Source: Desulfobacterales bacterium
GTDB taxonomy: Bacteria; Desulfobacterota; Desulfobacteria; Desulfobacterales; JASFBJ01
Direction: 5' to 3'
Length of the DNA: 19,754 nt
Assembly (NCBI GenBank): GCA_030149585.1
Contig: JASFBJ010000026.1
Location: 1-19,754 of the forward strand
The position numbers were made by a program, and so were the translations under genes. Below the pieces are notes generated by a model, which saw nothing but the letters and a program-made list of their open reading frames with translations, was not told the DNA's origin and searched no databases. Below, in pieces: positions 7,484-16,288 of the stretch. The first letter of the stretch is position 1. Each line of letters opens with the position of its first letter.

Positions 7484-8506
7484 TTAATTTTTTTTAAGTT
7501 CAGCTAATTGCTTTTCAAGTTTTGTAATTTTCTTTTTTAAATCCGGCAATAAAGGGAATATCAAACTCGATTTAAGCCAGGTTTTATGGGGCATTTCCGG
7601 CGCGCCTGATAATACAGCGCCTTTTGGCACGGATTTGGTGATTCCAGCTCGCGGGCCAATAATCACATTATTGCCGATTGAAATATGGCCGGCAACCCCT
7701 GCCTGTCCGGCAATAATCACATGATCCCCAATAACAGCGCTTCCGGAAATTCCTACCTGTGCGACTATGACCGTGTCTTCACCAATTACCACATTATGGG
7801 CCAAATGAACCTGATTATCTGTTTTAACCCCTCTTTTAAGCCACGTTTTACCAAAAGAAGCCCTGTCAATGGTGTTACCCGCGCCGATTTCAACATCGTC
7901 ATCAATTCTAACAATCCCGGTTTGAAAAAGTTTATGATATTTTTGACCATCATGCGCAAAACCAAAGCCATCACTTCCGATAACAGTGCCGGCATGAATT
8001 ATCACTCTACTACCAATAGTACACCGCTCTAAAATGGATACATTGGGGTAGATATGAACATCATTACCGATAATCACATCATCTCCTATCACAACATTCG
8101 GCTCTAAAATTACCTGCTCACCAATCTGAACATTATCGCCAATTGAAACAAATGGGCCAATACTCACATTTTGACCAAGAACCACATTTTGACCAAGACA
8201 TGCCTTGGGATGAGTCTGGGCCAATGGTTTTTTGGGCTTAAAAAATAGATTTAAAACAGTTGCAAAGGCCACTTCCGGATTATCAACCTGAATCAGGTTT
8301 CTGCCGGAGCTTTGATAATTTCCTGGAACAATTACACAACCTGCCCTGCTTTGTTCAATCTTTTTCAAAAATTTTTTACTGCCGGCAAAGGTTATATCAT
8401 CATCACCAGCCAAGTCCAGCGGGGCGGCAGAGCTTATAAGCTTTGCTGGATCACCGTCAATTTTTCCTTGAACCAGATCGGCAATTTCAGAAATTTTGCT
8501 GCTCAT
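7484..8506 (-). CDS. lpxD: UDP-3-O-acylglucosamine N-acyltransferase LpxD
   Basis: A 340-residue LpxD, which adds the N-linked hydroxyacyl chain to the LpxC product in the third step of lipid A synthesis. It has the N-terminal uridine-binding domain (about 1-100), a long left-handed beta-helix of hexapeptide repeats (about 103-310), and a C-terminal coiled-coil helix ending in LEKQLAELKKN. The catalytic histidine is H237 in VHLAHNVVIG, matching E. coli H239. Two adjacent 18-bp DNA copies at 8165-8200 encode the repeated LGQNVV segment of the helix. The ATG has only a weak ribosome-binding site and lies 37 bases after skp. Confidence 0.96.
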   Translation of the reverse strand: MSSKISEIADLVQGKIDGDPAKLISSAAPLDLAGDDDITFAGSKKFLKKIEQSRAGCVIVPGNYQSSGRNLIQVDNPEVAFATVLNLFFKPKKPLAQTHPKACLGQNVVLGQNVSIGPFVSIGDNVQIGEQVILEPNVVIGDDVIIGNDVHIYPNVSILERCTIGSRVIIHAGTVIGSDGFGFAHDGQKYHKLFQTGIVRIDDDVEIGAGNTIDRASFGKTWLKRGVKTDNQVHLAHNVVIGEDTVIVAQVGISGSAVIGDHVIIAGQAGVAGHISIGNNVIIGPRAGITKSVPKGAVLSGAPEMPHKTWLKSSLIFPLLPDLKKKITKLEKQLAELKKN

Positions 8507-8543
8507 AATTAATCCATTTTATGTGTTTTTCTTTGCACCGGGA

Positions 8544-9086
8544 TTATTGTGCGGCTTTGGATTTTTTTGTATAATTTTTATTATATTGTGTAATGATCTG
8601 ATCTGTAATATCCAGACTGTTGGGTGCATATAAAACCCCAATTTTTTCGATAATAAGCAGATATCCTTGTTTTTTACCTATTTCGTCAATAACTGTCAAA
8701 ACATCTTTTTTTATCCTGCCAATCAAACGCTTTTGCAAGCCCTGAATCTCTCTCTCATATTTTTTCTGTAATGCCTTAATATCATTAATTTTAATCCTGA
8801 ATTCGCGCTGTTTTTCTATCTGCATTTCCTTGCTCATTACCAGAGATTCTTTCTCCAGTCGCTTTTTCAGATCTTCAATCGCAGCTCCTTTTTCTTTAAG
8901 ATCAAGTTCCATTTCTTTGCCCTTTTTATTAATCTGAGCCTTTATCTTTTTACCGGAGACAGATGCATCAAATATCTTTTGAAAATCCACTACTCCAATT
9001 TTAGCTACATCTGCTCCAGATGCAGGGCAAACAAATATACTCCAGAACAAAAAACTCCCAATTACAGCTATTTTGCAAATCCTCAT
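8544..9086 (-). CDS. skp: Periplasmic OMP chaperone Skp/OmpH
   Basis: A 180-residue periplasmic chaperone that holds unfolded outer-membrane proteins between Sec and BamA. I use the ATG at 9084-9086, because a near-perfect AAAGGAGGAG lies three bases upstream; a longer frame from a TTG at 9117 would translate through that site. The signal peptide covers about residues 1-24, with a basic start, a hydrophobic core and likely cleavage after CPASG. The mature part starts AKIGVVDFQKIFDAS, has a strongly charged coiled coil (about 45-128), and returns with GYLLIIEKIGVLYA and a short C-terminal helix, as in Skp. It lies 82 bases after bamA, its functional partner. Confidence 0.92.
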   Translation of the reverse strand: MRICKIAVIGSFLFWSIFVCPASGADVAKIGVVDFQKIFDASVSGKKIKAQINKKGKEMELDLKEKGAAIEDLKKRLEKESLVMSKEMQIEKQREFRIKINDIKALQKKYEREIQGLQKRLIGRIKKDVLTVIDEIGKKQGYLLIIEKIGVLYAPNSLDITDQIITQYNKNYTKKSKAAQ

Positions 9087-9088
9087 TT

Positions 9089-9098
9089 CTCCTCCTTT
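9089..9098 (-). promoter_or_regulatory. Strong ribosome-binding site for skp/ompH
   Basis: AAAGGAGGAG, read on the minus strand, is the strongest Shine-Dalgarno sequence in the large operon. It fixes the skp start at 9086. Most other genes in the operon rely on overlap with the previous stop codon, so a site this strong suggests high, independent translation of the chaperone. Confidence 0.85.
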
Positions 9099-9168
9099 AG
9101 ATAAATTTTTGTTAATCAATAATAATTTTATAGATCACTAACTGAATAGTTGCAATATACCAAAATAC

Positions 9169-11832
9169 TTAAAAACCTAATCCCATTGTAAATTCCCAGC
9201 GGCCCTTTTGGCTCTCACCGTCTTTGGGGTCCAGGATATAACCGTTTTCAAGTCGAATAGGACCTACCGGAGAGTACCATCTAATACCATAGCCCCCGCC
9301 CTGGCGCATATCGTTTAGATCAATAGGTTCATCAGTGTTATAAACATTACCTGTATCAAAAAAAAGAACCAAAACAACCCCTGCCTCCTTAACAAGCGGA
9401 ATCAGATATTCAATATTAAACTGAACATATTTATCACCGCCGACCTGGCTCTCACTACCGTCATCATTAATTTCCACAGGGCTGATATCACGCCACCCAA
9501 ATCCTCTGATAGAATTTATTCCGCCAAGATAAAACCGCTCATAATCAGGTAATTCCCCTTGCGAATGTTCTTGAACAAATCCTGTTTTAGCATGGATAAA
9601 GCCGACTGTATCCTCAATGAGCGGTATATAATACCCGGTTTCAGCAATATATTTGGTAAAAGCGATATTGCCGCCTAATCCAGCATACTGCACGGTTAGC
9701 CTGTGCTCAGCCCCTTCAGTGGGGTTAAATATCTTGTCCCTTGAATCATAACGCAGGGAGGTTGTAATACTGCTGGTGATATTGATTCCCTGAAGGTCTT
9801 TGACACTATCTGAGGCATCACGTTCAATATTTTTTATATCGCTGACATCATAACCATAAGTTATATAGGCTCTGGTATAATCAAAAATCCGATAGCTGAA
9901 TTTAAGACGTCCGCCTCGGCTGTCCTTATCATAAGTGCTGTAATCTCTGATAGAGTTATAAAGATCAAAGCCTGCTGATAATGGAATATCAAACATCCAC
10001 GGTTCTGTAAAACTTAATGTATATCTTTGAGAGTTTTCTCCCACCTGCCCTTTTAACTGCAGGATCTGCCCCCGGCCAAACAAATTCCTCTGGGCAATCG
10101 AAGCTGTGCCGTACATTTGTTCCACACTGCTGTAGCCTGCCCCAAATGTAAATATTCCAGTAGGTTTTTCAGTTACATCAATTTTTAATACCATCTGGTC
10201 ATCAGCACTGCCCTTGGAGGTATCAACTTTAATATCTTCAAAAAAATCCAGCCGGTATAAATTTCTAATACTCCGTTTTAATCTTTTACCGCTGAAAAGC
10301 TCTTGTTCGTATACTTTAAGTTCACGCCGAATCACCTTATCACGTGTTTTGCTATTGCCATTAATATTAATACGTTCAAAATAGACCTTCCGGCCTTTAG
10401 TGATTTGATATTTGATATTAACAATCAGTTTAACATCATCTTTAGCAGTAGAAGGAATAATCTCATTATAGGCATAGCCTTTATCAGAATAGAGATCATC
10501 AATAAACATCACATCATTTCTGATAACCTCGCGACTATAAAATTCATTAGAACCTATTTTAAGATTTTCTAAAAGCTCTTTTTCCGGCAAAATCAGATCT
10601 CCGCTCATACCAACGGTGCCGACCCTGTATCTTTTGCCCTCTTCAATTTTAACTGTAATATAGATCCACTTTTCAATGAACTCTATCTTTGGTTCACCTA
10701 TTCTGGCATCAATATATCCGTTATTATGATAATAAGCGGCCAGTTTTGCCATATCCTGATTCAAATTTTCCTGATTTAAATCTCCGGAATTGGTCAACCA
10801 GGAAAAAAATCCTTTTTCAGATGTTTTGATCTCTTTGAGTAATTCCTTATCAGTATAAGCTGAATTCCCATCAAAATTAATTTCTTTAATTTTGATCCGC
10901 TTGCCTTCCTCAATAATAAATTTCAAATCAGCCTGATTATTATCCAGAGGAATAATTTTATAATCAACCTTGACGTTATGGTAATTCTTTTCCTTATAAA
11001 GAGATTCAATATTTTCTATGTTACTGTTTATTTTAAATATATTAAGAATTGAGCCAGTGCTTATCGTAAGATTCTCTTTAACCTCCTTATCATCAAATTT
11101 TTTATTGCCCTTTAGCGTTATCTTGCGGATAGTGGGCTTTTCCTTAATCTTAAAGGTTACCACCTTGCCGTCTGGAGTATTTTCAGCTTCTATCCTTATA
11201 TCTTCAAAATAACCCATGGCATATACTGCTTTAAGATCTTTGGCGAGTAACAGAGGATTGAAAATATCAGATGGAGCAGTTTTAATTACTCTTCTAATAG
11301 CATCCGCTTCTATCCTTTTATTGCCGATAATCCGCAAATCAACTATAATTTTACGATCAAAGAGTTTTAAATCCAGACTGCGTGAAACTTTTCGGATCAT
11401 TCCAAGAAGTTTTTCAAGGCCATCCCCTTGTTCATAGATAATCACCGGTGCCTTATCACCAGCCGAAGCAAGCATCCGTAAATCAAGACTGAATTTTTCC
11501 CCAATGCGGGTCATACTGCCCCATATTATATAGTCGGCATTATGACTGATTCCTATCTCTCGTATTTTACTCAGTTTTCCTGGTAAAGAAAAAGTTTTTG
11601 GGGTTGATTCCCCGTCAAGCTGGATAATCCGGGCTCCATATGCCTTTAGATTTTGTTGAATTCCCTTTTGTATTTCTTCACTCAAATATCCAAGATTTTC
11701 CTGAGCATGGATTTCAAAAGGTAAAACCATCACTTTAACGGTTTTTTCAGCCATGGCGCTTGTAGAGCAAAATACAAGTCCTGCAAGGGCGATAATTCCA
11801 ATAACAAATAACAAACTTAAACGATTAAACAT
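9169..11832 (-). CDS. bamA: Outer-membrane protein assembly factor BamA with an extra N-terminal domain
   Basis: BamA of 887 residues from the ATG at 11830-11832; a TTG one codon earlier is possible. AAGGA lies six bases before the ATG, and the start overlaps the lolD stop (TGATG). It is the core of the Bam machine that inserts beta-barrels into the outer membrane. In numbering from the TTG, the signal peptide ends near residue 29 (STSAMA). An extra domain of about 130 residues follows (31-160), then five POTRA domains (about 161-235, 236-313, 314-402, 403-482, 483-557), then the 16-strand Omp85 barrel (558-888). The barrel holds the conserved IRGF motif (776-779) and ends in phenylalanine, as a barrel signal should. 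E. coli BamA is about 810 residues; the excess matches the extra domain. That domain contains VMVLPF and ADYIIWGSMTRIG, resembling TolB-N or FlgO-like folds. Confidence 0.95.
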   Translation of the reverse strand: MFNRLSLLFVIGIIALAGLVFCSTSAMAEKTVKVMVLPFEIHAQENLGYLSEEIQKGIQQNLKAYGARIIQLDGESTPKTFSLPGKLSKIREIGISHNADYIIWGSMTRIGEKFSLDLRMLASAGDKAPVIIYEQGDGLEKLLGMIRKVSRSLDLKLFDRKIIVDLRIIGNKRIEADAIRRVIKTAPSDIFNPLLLAKDLKAVYAMGYFEDIRIEAENTPDGKVVTFKIKEKPTIRKITLKGNKKFDDKEVKENLTISTGSILNIFKINSNIENIESLYKEKNYHNVKVDYKIIPLDNNQADLKFIIEEGKRIKIKEINFDGNSAYTDKELLKEIKTSEKGFFSWLTNSGDLNQENLNQDMAKLAAYYHNNGYIDARIGEPKIEFIEKWIYITVKIEEGKRYRVGTVGMSGDLILPEKELLENLKIGSNEFYSREVIRNDVMFIDDLYSDKGYAYNEIIPSTAKDDVKLIVNIKYQITKGRKVYFERININGNSKTRDKVIRRELKVYEQELFSGKRLKRSIRNLYRLDFFEDIKVDTSKGSADDQMVLKIDVTEKPTGIFTFGAGYSSVEQMYGTASIAQRNLFGRGQILQLKGQVGENSQRYTLSFTEPWMFDIPLSAGFDLYNSIRDYSTYDKDSRGGRLKFSYRIFDYTRAYITYGYDVSDIKNIERDASDSVKDLQGINITSSITTSLRYDSRDKIFNPTEGAEHRLTVQYAGLGGNIAFTKYIAETGYYIPLIEDTVGFIHAKTGFVQEHSQGELPDYERFYLGGINSIRGFGWRDISPVEINDDGSESQVGGDKYVQFNIEYLIPLVKEAGVVLVLFFDTGNVYNTDEPIDLNDMRQGGGYGIRWYSPVGPIRLENGYILDPKDGESQKGRWEFTMGLGF

Positions 11833-12536
11833 CAACTTTCCTTAATCCGACCATCTGCAATAGTAACACAACGAGACATATGACGCGCGAGATCCATGTT
11901 ATGGGTAACCACGATCAAAGTCATTCCCATTTCCACGTTTAATTCCAAAAGTAAATGATGAATCTGCTCACTATTCTTTTTATCCAGATTGCCGGTTGGT
12001 TCATCAGCCAGCAAAATGTCCGGTTTAAGAGCCAGTGCCCTTGCCAGGGCAACCCGCTGCTGCTCTCCACCGGAAAGTTCTACGGATCGATGGGTTAACC
12101 GCTTGCCAAGACCAACCCGTATTAAAAGTTCCTTTGCTTCTCCGGCTGCCCTGGTTTTATCGATCCCCCTGATTAAGGCCGGCATCATAACATTCTCAAG
12201 AGCCGTAAATTCAGCCAGTAAATGATGAAATTGAAAAACAAAGCCAACTGATTCATTACGAAATCTTGCCAGCTGTTGATCATTAAAAAGAAAAACATTC
12301 TCCCCTTTAAAAAACATTGCCCCGCTATCCGGGCGATCAAGAGTCCCAAGAATATGCAGCAAGGTAGATTTGCCGATACCTGAAGCGCCAAGAATAGCCA
12401 CTGTTTCAGCAGACCCAAGACTAAAATTCATATTACGCAATATATCTATCCTGGAGTTGCCCTTGATATAGCTTTTAGATATATCAAGCAATGACATCAA
12501 AACATTTGAATTTTGAGCCTTTAATTTTTCAGCCAT
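11832..12536 (-). CDS. lolD: Lipoprotein-releasing ABC transporter ATPase LolD
   Basis: A 234-residue ABC ATPase that powers extraction of mature lipoproteins from the inner membrane for delivery to LolA. Motifs are Walker A GASGIGKST (50-58), the Q-loop FQFHHLL (101-107), signature LSGGEQQR (154-161), Walker B ILLADE (174-179) and the H-loop THN (211-213). It belongs to the MacB/LolD group, and its partner permease gene overlaps it by eight bases upstream. The stop overlaps the bamA start, so permease, ATPase and BamA are probably translated as a coupled unit. Confidence 0.93.
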   Translation of the reverse strand: MAEKLKAQNSNVLMSLLDISKSYIKGNSRIDILRNMNFSLGSAETVAILGASGIGKSTLLHILGTLDRPDSGAMFFKGENVFLFNDQQLARFRNESVGFVFQFHHLLAEFTALENVMMPALIRGIDKTRAAGEAKELLIRVGLGKRLTHRSVELSGGEQQRVALARALALKPDILLADEPTGNLDKKNSEQIHHLLLELNVEMGMTLIVVTHNMDLARHMSRCVTIADGRIKES

Positions 12537-13764
12537 AACGCAAAGCCTCTACTGGATCAAGACCAGCTGCCTGCCGGGCTGGATAAATTGTAGCCAGAAA
12601 ACAGATGGCAATGGCGGCTAATCCAATCAGAATAACATCTACAGCTTGAAGAAGAACCGGTAATGTCGTAATATAATAAACATCTCCGGGAAGCTTGATA
12701 AATTCATATCTCTTTAGCAGCCAGCATAATAAAACACCTGAACCCACGCCTAAAATTGTGCCACCTATTCCAATTGCCAAACCTTTAAAAATAAATATTT
12801 TGCCGATGCTTTTTTTAGTGGCCCCCATTGCTTTTAATATTGCGATATCTTTTGTTTTTTCCATTACCATCATAATCAGCGAACTCGTGATATTAAATGC
12901 CGCAATTATTATAATAAGGGAGAGAATAATAAACATAACTGTTTTTTCCAGCTTCAAAGCTGAAAAAAGAGATTTGTTCATTTGCATCCAATCTTTTACC
13001 TGATATTGCGAGCCAAACATATTAATCAGTTTTTCACCAATCTTTTTAGCCAGGTAGATATCAGAAAGCCGTATTTCAATGCCGGATACACCATCTTTAA
13101 TTCGTAACAGCTTTTGGGCATCCTTTAGATTAATAAAAGCCAGACTGCCATCATACTCGTACATTCCAGTGGCAAAAAATCCAGTTATTATAAATCGTTT
13201 TAAAATCGGCAGATGCCCGGTTGGCGCTATACTGCCACGAGGAGAAATAAGATAAATTCGATCACCTTTGACAACACCCAATACCCTTGCCAGTTCCCGC
13301 CCTAAAATAATTCCGGGCAGACCAGGGGACAAAGTTTGATTTTGAAAAAGAGATTCAGCACGCACCAAATTATCAGTATTAAGATTTAAAATCACCTGCC
13401 CTGCAGAATTTGGCTCAATCCCTTTTAATCTGGCCCCGGCAACTCTGGTATCAGAGCGCAGCATGATCTGCCCTTTTACAAAAGGTGTGGCTCCTTTTAT
13501 ACCTTCCACATTTTTTAAATCATCCAGAATCTTATTAAAATTAGAAAGGTTACCATTTATGCGGGATAATATCAAATGAGATTCAACCCCGAGAATACGG
13601 GATTTAAGATCTGATTCAAAACCGGCCATTACAGCAATAACCACAATTAGAGCCATCACTCCGACTGCAACTCCGGCCACTGATAATAAAGTAATAATTG
13701 AAATAAAAGCCTGTTTTTGTTTAGCCCGCAGATAACGGCGACCTATAAATAATTCAAATGACAT
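12529..13764 (-). CDS. lolC: Lipoprotein-releasing ABC transporter permease (LolC/LolE family; possibly LolF-type)
   Basis: A 411-residue permease of the LolC/E family. The layout is classic: a cytoplasmic start (FIGRRYLRAKQKQAFISIITLLSVAG is split across the first helix boundary), a first membrane helix at about 22-48, a large periplasmic domain (about 49-270), then three membrane helices near 272-298, 319-341 and 372-397, ending in YPARQAAGLDPVEALRYG. It works with LolD to release outer-membrane lipoproteins. Only one permease gene is present beside lolD, whereas E. coli has lolC and lolE. A homodimeric LolF-type arrangement is therefore likely, but a second permease could lie elsewhere. 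The gene starts eight bases after the lysS stop, with AAGG close to the ATG. Confidence 0.9.
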   Translation of the reverse strand: MSFELFIGRRYLRAKQKQAFISIITLLSVAGVAVGVMALIVVIAVMAGFESDLKSRILGVESHLILSRINGNLSNFNKILDDLKNVEGIKGATPFVKGQIMLRSDTRVAGARLKGIEPNSAGQVILNLNTDNLVRAESLFQNQTLSPGLPGIILGRELARVLGVVKGDRIYLISPRGSIAPTGHLPILKRFIITGFFATGMYEYDGSLAFINLKDAQKLLRIKDGVSGIEIRLSDIYLAKKIGEKLINMFGSQYQVKDWMQMNKSLFSALKLEKTVMFIILSLIIIIAAFNITSSLIMMVMEKTKDIAILKAMGATKKSIGKIFIFKGLAIGIGGTILGVGSGVLLCWLLKRYEFIKLPGDVYYITTLPVLLQAVDVILIGLAAIAICFLATIYPARQAAGLDPVEALRYG

Positions 13765-13772
13765 TAACCTTG

Positions 13773-15251
13773 TTATCCCCTTGGCTTCATATGGGGAAAC
13801 AGGATCACCTCTCTAATAGAAGCAGCATTGGTCAGCAGCATAACAAGCCTGTCAATTCCAATGCCCTCTCCGGCAGTGGGCGGCATACCGTATTCAAGCG
13901 CCTCAATATAATCCTGGTCCATATAATGGGCTTCTTCATCTCCGGCGGCACGCTCTTCAACCTGCTGCAAAAATCTACTCTTTTGATCTTCAGGATCATT
14001 AAGCTCTGAAAAACCGTTGGCAATCTCACGACCCGCAATAAACAACTCAAACCGTTCGGTAACTTCGCTCTGAGTGTCACTTCGCCTTGCCAGTGGAGAT
14101 ACTTCTACCGGATATCCGGTAATAAATGTAGGTTGAATCAGTTCAGGCTCTACCAGAAGATCGAATAATTTAGTTATTATTTTTCCGCGATGACCGGTTT
14201 TGGTCAGATTAATGCCCTTATCCGCTCCAAACTGCAGTAATTTATCTTTATTATTTAAAATTTGAGAATCAATACCGCCTATTGATTCCAGCGATTCAAG
14301 CAATGTCAAACGCTGCCACTTCCCTCCAAGGTTGATAGTATGCCCTTGATATAAAATGACATCTGAACCGGTTAGCTCCCTTGCAATTTGCGAAAATAAT
14401 TTTTCCGTAATTTCCATAAGGTCTTCATAAGTTGCATAAGCCTGATAAAATTCCACCATGGTAAATTCGGGATTATGCTGCGTGGAAATCCCCTCATTCC
14501 TGAAATTACGGTTAATCTCAAAAACCCTTTCAAAACCACCCACTACCAGACGTTTTAAATAAAGTTCAGGAGCAATCCTCAAAAAAAGTTCCATATTCAG
14601 CGCATTATGATGGGTTTTAAAGGGTGCGGCTTCAGCGCCTCCAGGTATGGGCTGCATCATCGGCGTTTCCACCTCAAGATAATCTTTTTCCAGGAAAAAA
14701 TTTCGCAAAGACTGAACTATCCTGCTTCTTTTAATAAATATTTCACGGACATCGGAATTCATCAGCAGATCAATATAGCGCTGACGATATCGCTTTTCAG
14801 GATCTTTAAGACCGTGAAATTTTTCCGGCAAAGGTCTGGTTGCCTTGCAAACCAGCTTTAGTTCTTTGGCTAAAAGCGTCCATTCTCCGGTTTTGGTTTT
14901 GAACAGACCACCTTTTAAACCAATAAAATCGCCAATATCCATTTGTTTAAAAAGAGCATAGGCATCATCACCTACCTGATCTTTTCTGATATAAGCCTGA
15001 AGCCGGCCGGTTCTATCTCTGAGCCTGATGAAAGCTGATTTGCCGAATTTATTAATGGCCATCATTCGTCCTGCAACTTGAAATAATGGTTCATCTTGTC
15101 CCAGTTGATCCGGATGTTCAACGGTTAATTCGATAACATCACGGATGCTGTGAGATACAGTAAAATCATTTGGAAAAAGATTTTGCCCCTTATTTGTAAT
15201 TTCAGCCATTTTAAGACGTCGCTTTTCAACTAACTCATTCTTTTTTTTCAT
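13773..15251 (-). CDS. lysS: Lysyl-tRNA synthetase, class II
   Basis: A 492-residue class II LysRS that charges tRNA-Lys. I choose the ATG at 15249-15251 because MKKKNELVEKRRLKM is the usual LysS N terminus; an upstream TTG at 15303-15305 would add 18 residues unlike the family. The anticodon-binding OB fold lies at about 56-137. Motif 2 is FRNEGISTQHNPEF (250-263) and motif 3 is GEGIGIDRLVMLL (461-473). Length is normal. It is the promoter-proximal gene of the envelope operon, an arrangement I recall from other deltaproteobacteria. It may tie envelope synthesis to translation capacity, but that is speculative. Confidence 0.95.
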   Translation of the reverse strand: MKKKNELVEKRRLKMAEITNKGQNLFPNDFTVSHSIRDVIELTVEHPDQLGQDEPLFQVAGRMMAINKFGKSAFIRLRDRTGRLQAYIRKDQVGDDAYALFKQMDIGDFIGLKGGLFKTKTGEWTLLAKELKLVCKATRPLPEKFHGLKDPEKRYRQRYIDLLMNSDVREIFIKRSRIVQSLRNFFLEKDYLEVETPMMQPIPGGAEAAPFKTHHNALNMELFLRIAPELYLKRLVVGGFERVFEINRNFRNEGISTQHNPEFTMVEFYQAYATYEDLMEITEKLFSQIARELTGSDVILYQGHTINLGGKWQRLTLLESLESIGGIDSQILNNKDKLLQFGADKGINLTKTGHRGKIITKLFDLLVEPELIQPTFITGYPVEVSPLARRSDTQSEVTERFELFIAGREIANGFSELNDPEDQKSRFLQQVEERAAGDEEAHYMDQDYIEALEYGMPPTAGEGIGIDRLVMLLTNAASIREVILFPHMKPRG

Positions 15252-15363
15252 ATGTTTTAACTCACTATTTATATTTAAAGACGCTGGGTTATGTGCAGCT
15301 GCCAAATGTCAAAAGACTATAGATTTAATATTTTTTCTTAATATCCAAGAAATTAAACTAGGT

Positions 15364-15392
15364 TGGGTAGCGTATTTAGAGTTGAGTGTCAA
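15364..15392 (-). promoter_or_regulatory. Weak candidate promoter for the lysS operon
   Basis: On the minus strand a perfect -35 TTGACA (15387-15392) is followed after 17 bases by TACCCA (15364-15369), a poor -10. It lies about 115 bases before the lysS ATG, in the only sizeable gap upstream of the operon. The -10 match is weak, so this is a tentative call. No other convincing promoter is seen in the 197-base gap. Confidence 0.25.
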
Positions 15393-15421
15393 GATTAAGT
15401 TCGCGTGGGATTCAGGGGCGA

Positions 15422-15455
15422 AAGGTTCATTAATTTTTTTAAAAAAATTCACCTT
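15422..15455. terminator. Weak AT-rich hairpin at the znuB-lysS boundary
   Basis: An inverted repeat pairs AATTTTTTT with AAAAAAATT and, beyond a bulge, AAGGT with ACCTT. It spans the znuB stop codon. The inner stem has no GC pair, so it is a poor intrinsic terminator. It could end znu transcription weakly or simply reflect AT-rich sequence. If it fails, znu transcripts would read into lysS. Confidence 0.25.
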
Positions 15456-16288
15456 AGCAATTTATGAATGCAAAGAATAATGAGATATGCGGCACCACTT
15501 AAAATAATAATGGTCGGACCGCTGGAAAGGCATAAGGAATAGCTGATCCATAGACCAGCCCACGTGAAAAGCGCGCAGAAAAGAACAGAATAGAGCATCA
15601 TCTGCCATAACCGTTTTGCAAAAAACGATGCAATGGCCGGAGGAATCGTCAACATGGCAATCACGAGAATAATGCCGACAATTCTTACCATAAGCACGAT
15701 AGTCAAAGCAGTAAGAATCAGCAGAAATATATAAAAAAAAGAAGTGTTTATACCTCTTAAAAAGGCAAATTCACTGTCAAAGCAAACCCCAAAAAAACTA
15801 TTGAAAAAAATAACAGTAGTTCCAAAGACTAAAATATTCAGAACACCAACATATAAAAGATCTTTGCCTGAAATCAGCAAAATATCCCCAAAAAGATATG
15901 AGCCAAGATTAAAATAGCCGGGTGTTCCGTCAATAAACAGGATGCCTGCTGCCATGCCAACCGCCCAAATGATACCAATGATGGTATCTTCCCGTTCCCC
16001 CGCATAAATACTGACCAGCCCCACAATCAAAGCTGCGAGTATGGCTGCAAGAAGAGCTCCCAGAATCGGATCAAACCACATCAGTCCCATATTGACTTGC
16101 AGATAAAGAGCAAGGCCGATACCACCGAATACTGAATGAGAAATAGCTCCGGCAAGGTATCCGATTCTTTTTGTGGTAACAAAAGTTCCAATAATGCCAA
16201 ATGAAATTGACGCAAATCCCCCCATAATAAAAGCGTATTTCAAAAAAAGGTTGTCAGGGTCAAAGATTATGCGAAAAAAATCAATCAT
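15449..16288 (-). CDS. znuB: Zinc/manganese ABC transporter permease, ZnuB family
   Basis: A 279-residue ABC-3 family permease, almost entirely hydrophobic, with about eight membrane helices. Family features include GFASISFGIIGTFVTTKR near the start, the AGAISHSVFGGIGLAL segment and the EREDTIIGIIWAVGMAAGI segment. It forms the inner-membrane channel for zinc, or possibly manganese, delivered by the binding protein. The ATG at 16286-16288 is preferred: AAGGG lies eight bases upstream, and the start overlaps the znuC stop by eight bases. A GTG 18 bases earlier would also be in frame but has no better site. Confidence 0.92.
   Translation of the reverse strand: MIDFFRIIFDPDNLFLKYAFIMGGFASISFGIIGTFVTTKRIGYLAGAISHSVFGGIGLALYLQVNMGLMWFDPILGALLAAILAALIVGLVSIYAGEREDTIIGIIWAVGMAAGILFIDGTPGYFNLGSYLFGDILLISGKDLLYVGVLNILVFGTTVIFFNSFFGVCFDSEFAFLRGINTSFFYIFLLILTALTIVLMVRIVGIILVIAMLTIPPAIASFFAKRLWQMMLYSVLFCALFTWAGLWISYSLCLSSGPTIIILSGAAYLIILCIHKLLR

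Noticed and set aside
8165..8200. Two adjacent 18-bp direct repeats inside lpxD
   Set aside because: They encode the hexapeptide repeat of the beta-helix (LGQNVV), so protein structure explains them and they are not a separate element.
9087..9119. TTG-initiated N-terminal extension of skp/ompH
   Set aside because: It reads through the strong AAAGGAGGAG ribosome-binding site, and the signal peptide begins properly at the ATG at 9086.
15252..15305. TTG-initiated 18-residue extension of LysS
   Set aside because: The extension does not resemble LysS N termini, whereas the ATG at 15251 gives the usual start and a normal length.
15252..15448. Possible T-box, lysine riboswitch or other structured RNA leader for lysS
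   Set aside because: No conserved T-box motif, no paired-helix architecture and no terminator/antiterminator pair could be recognised by eye.
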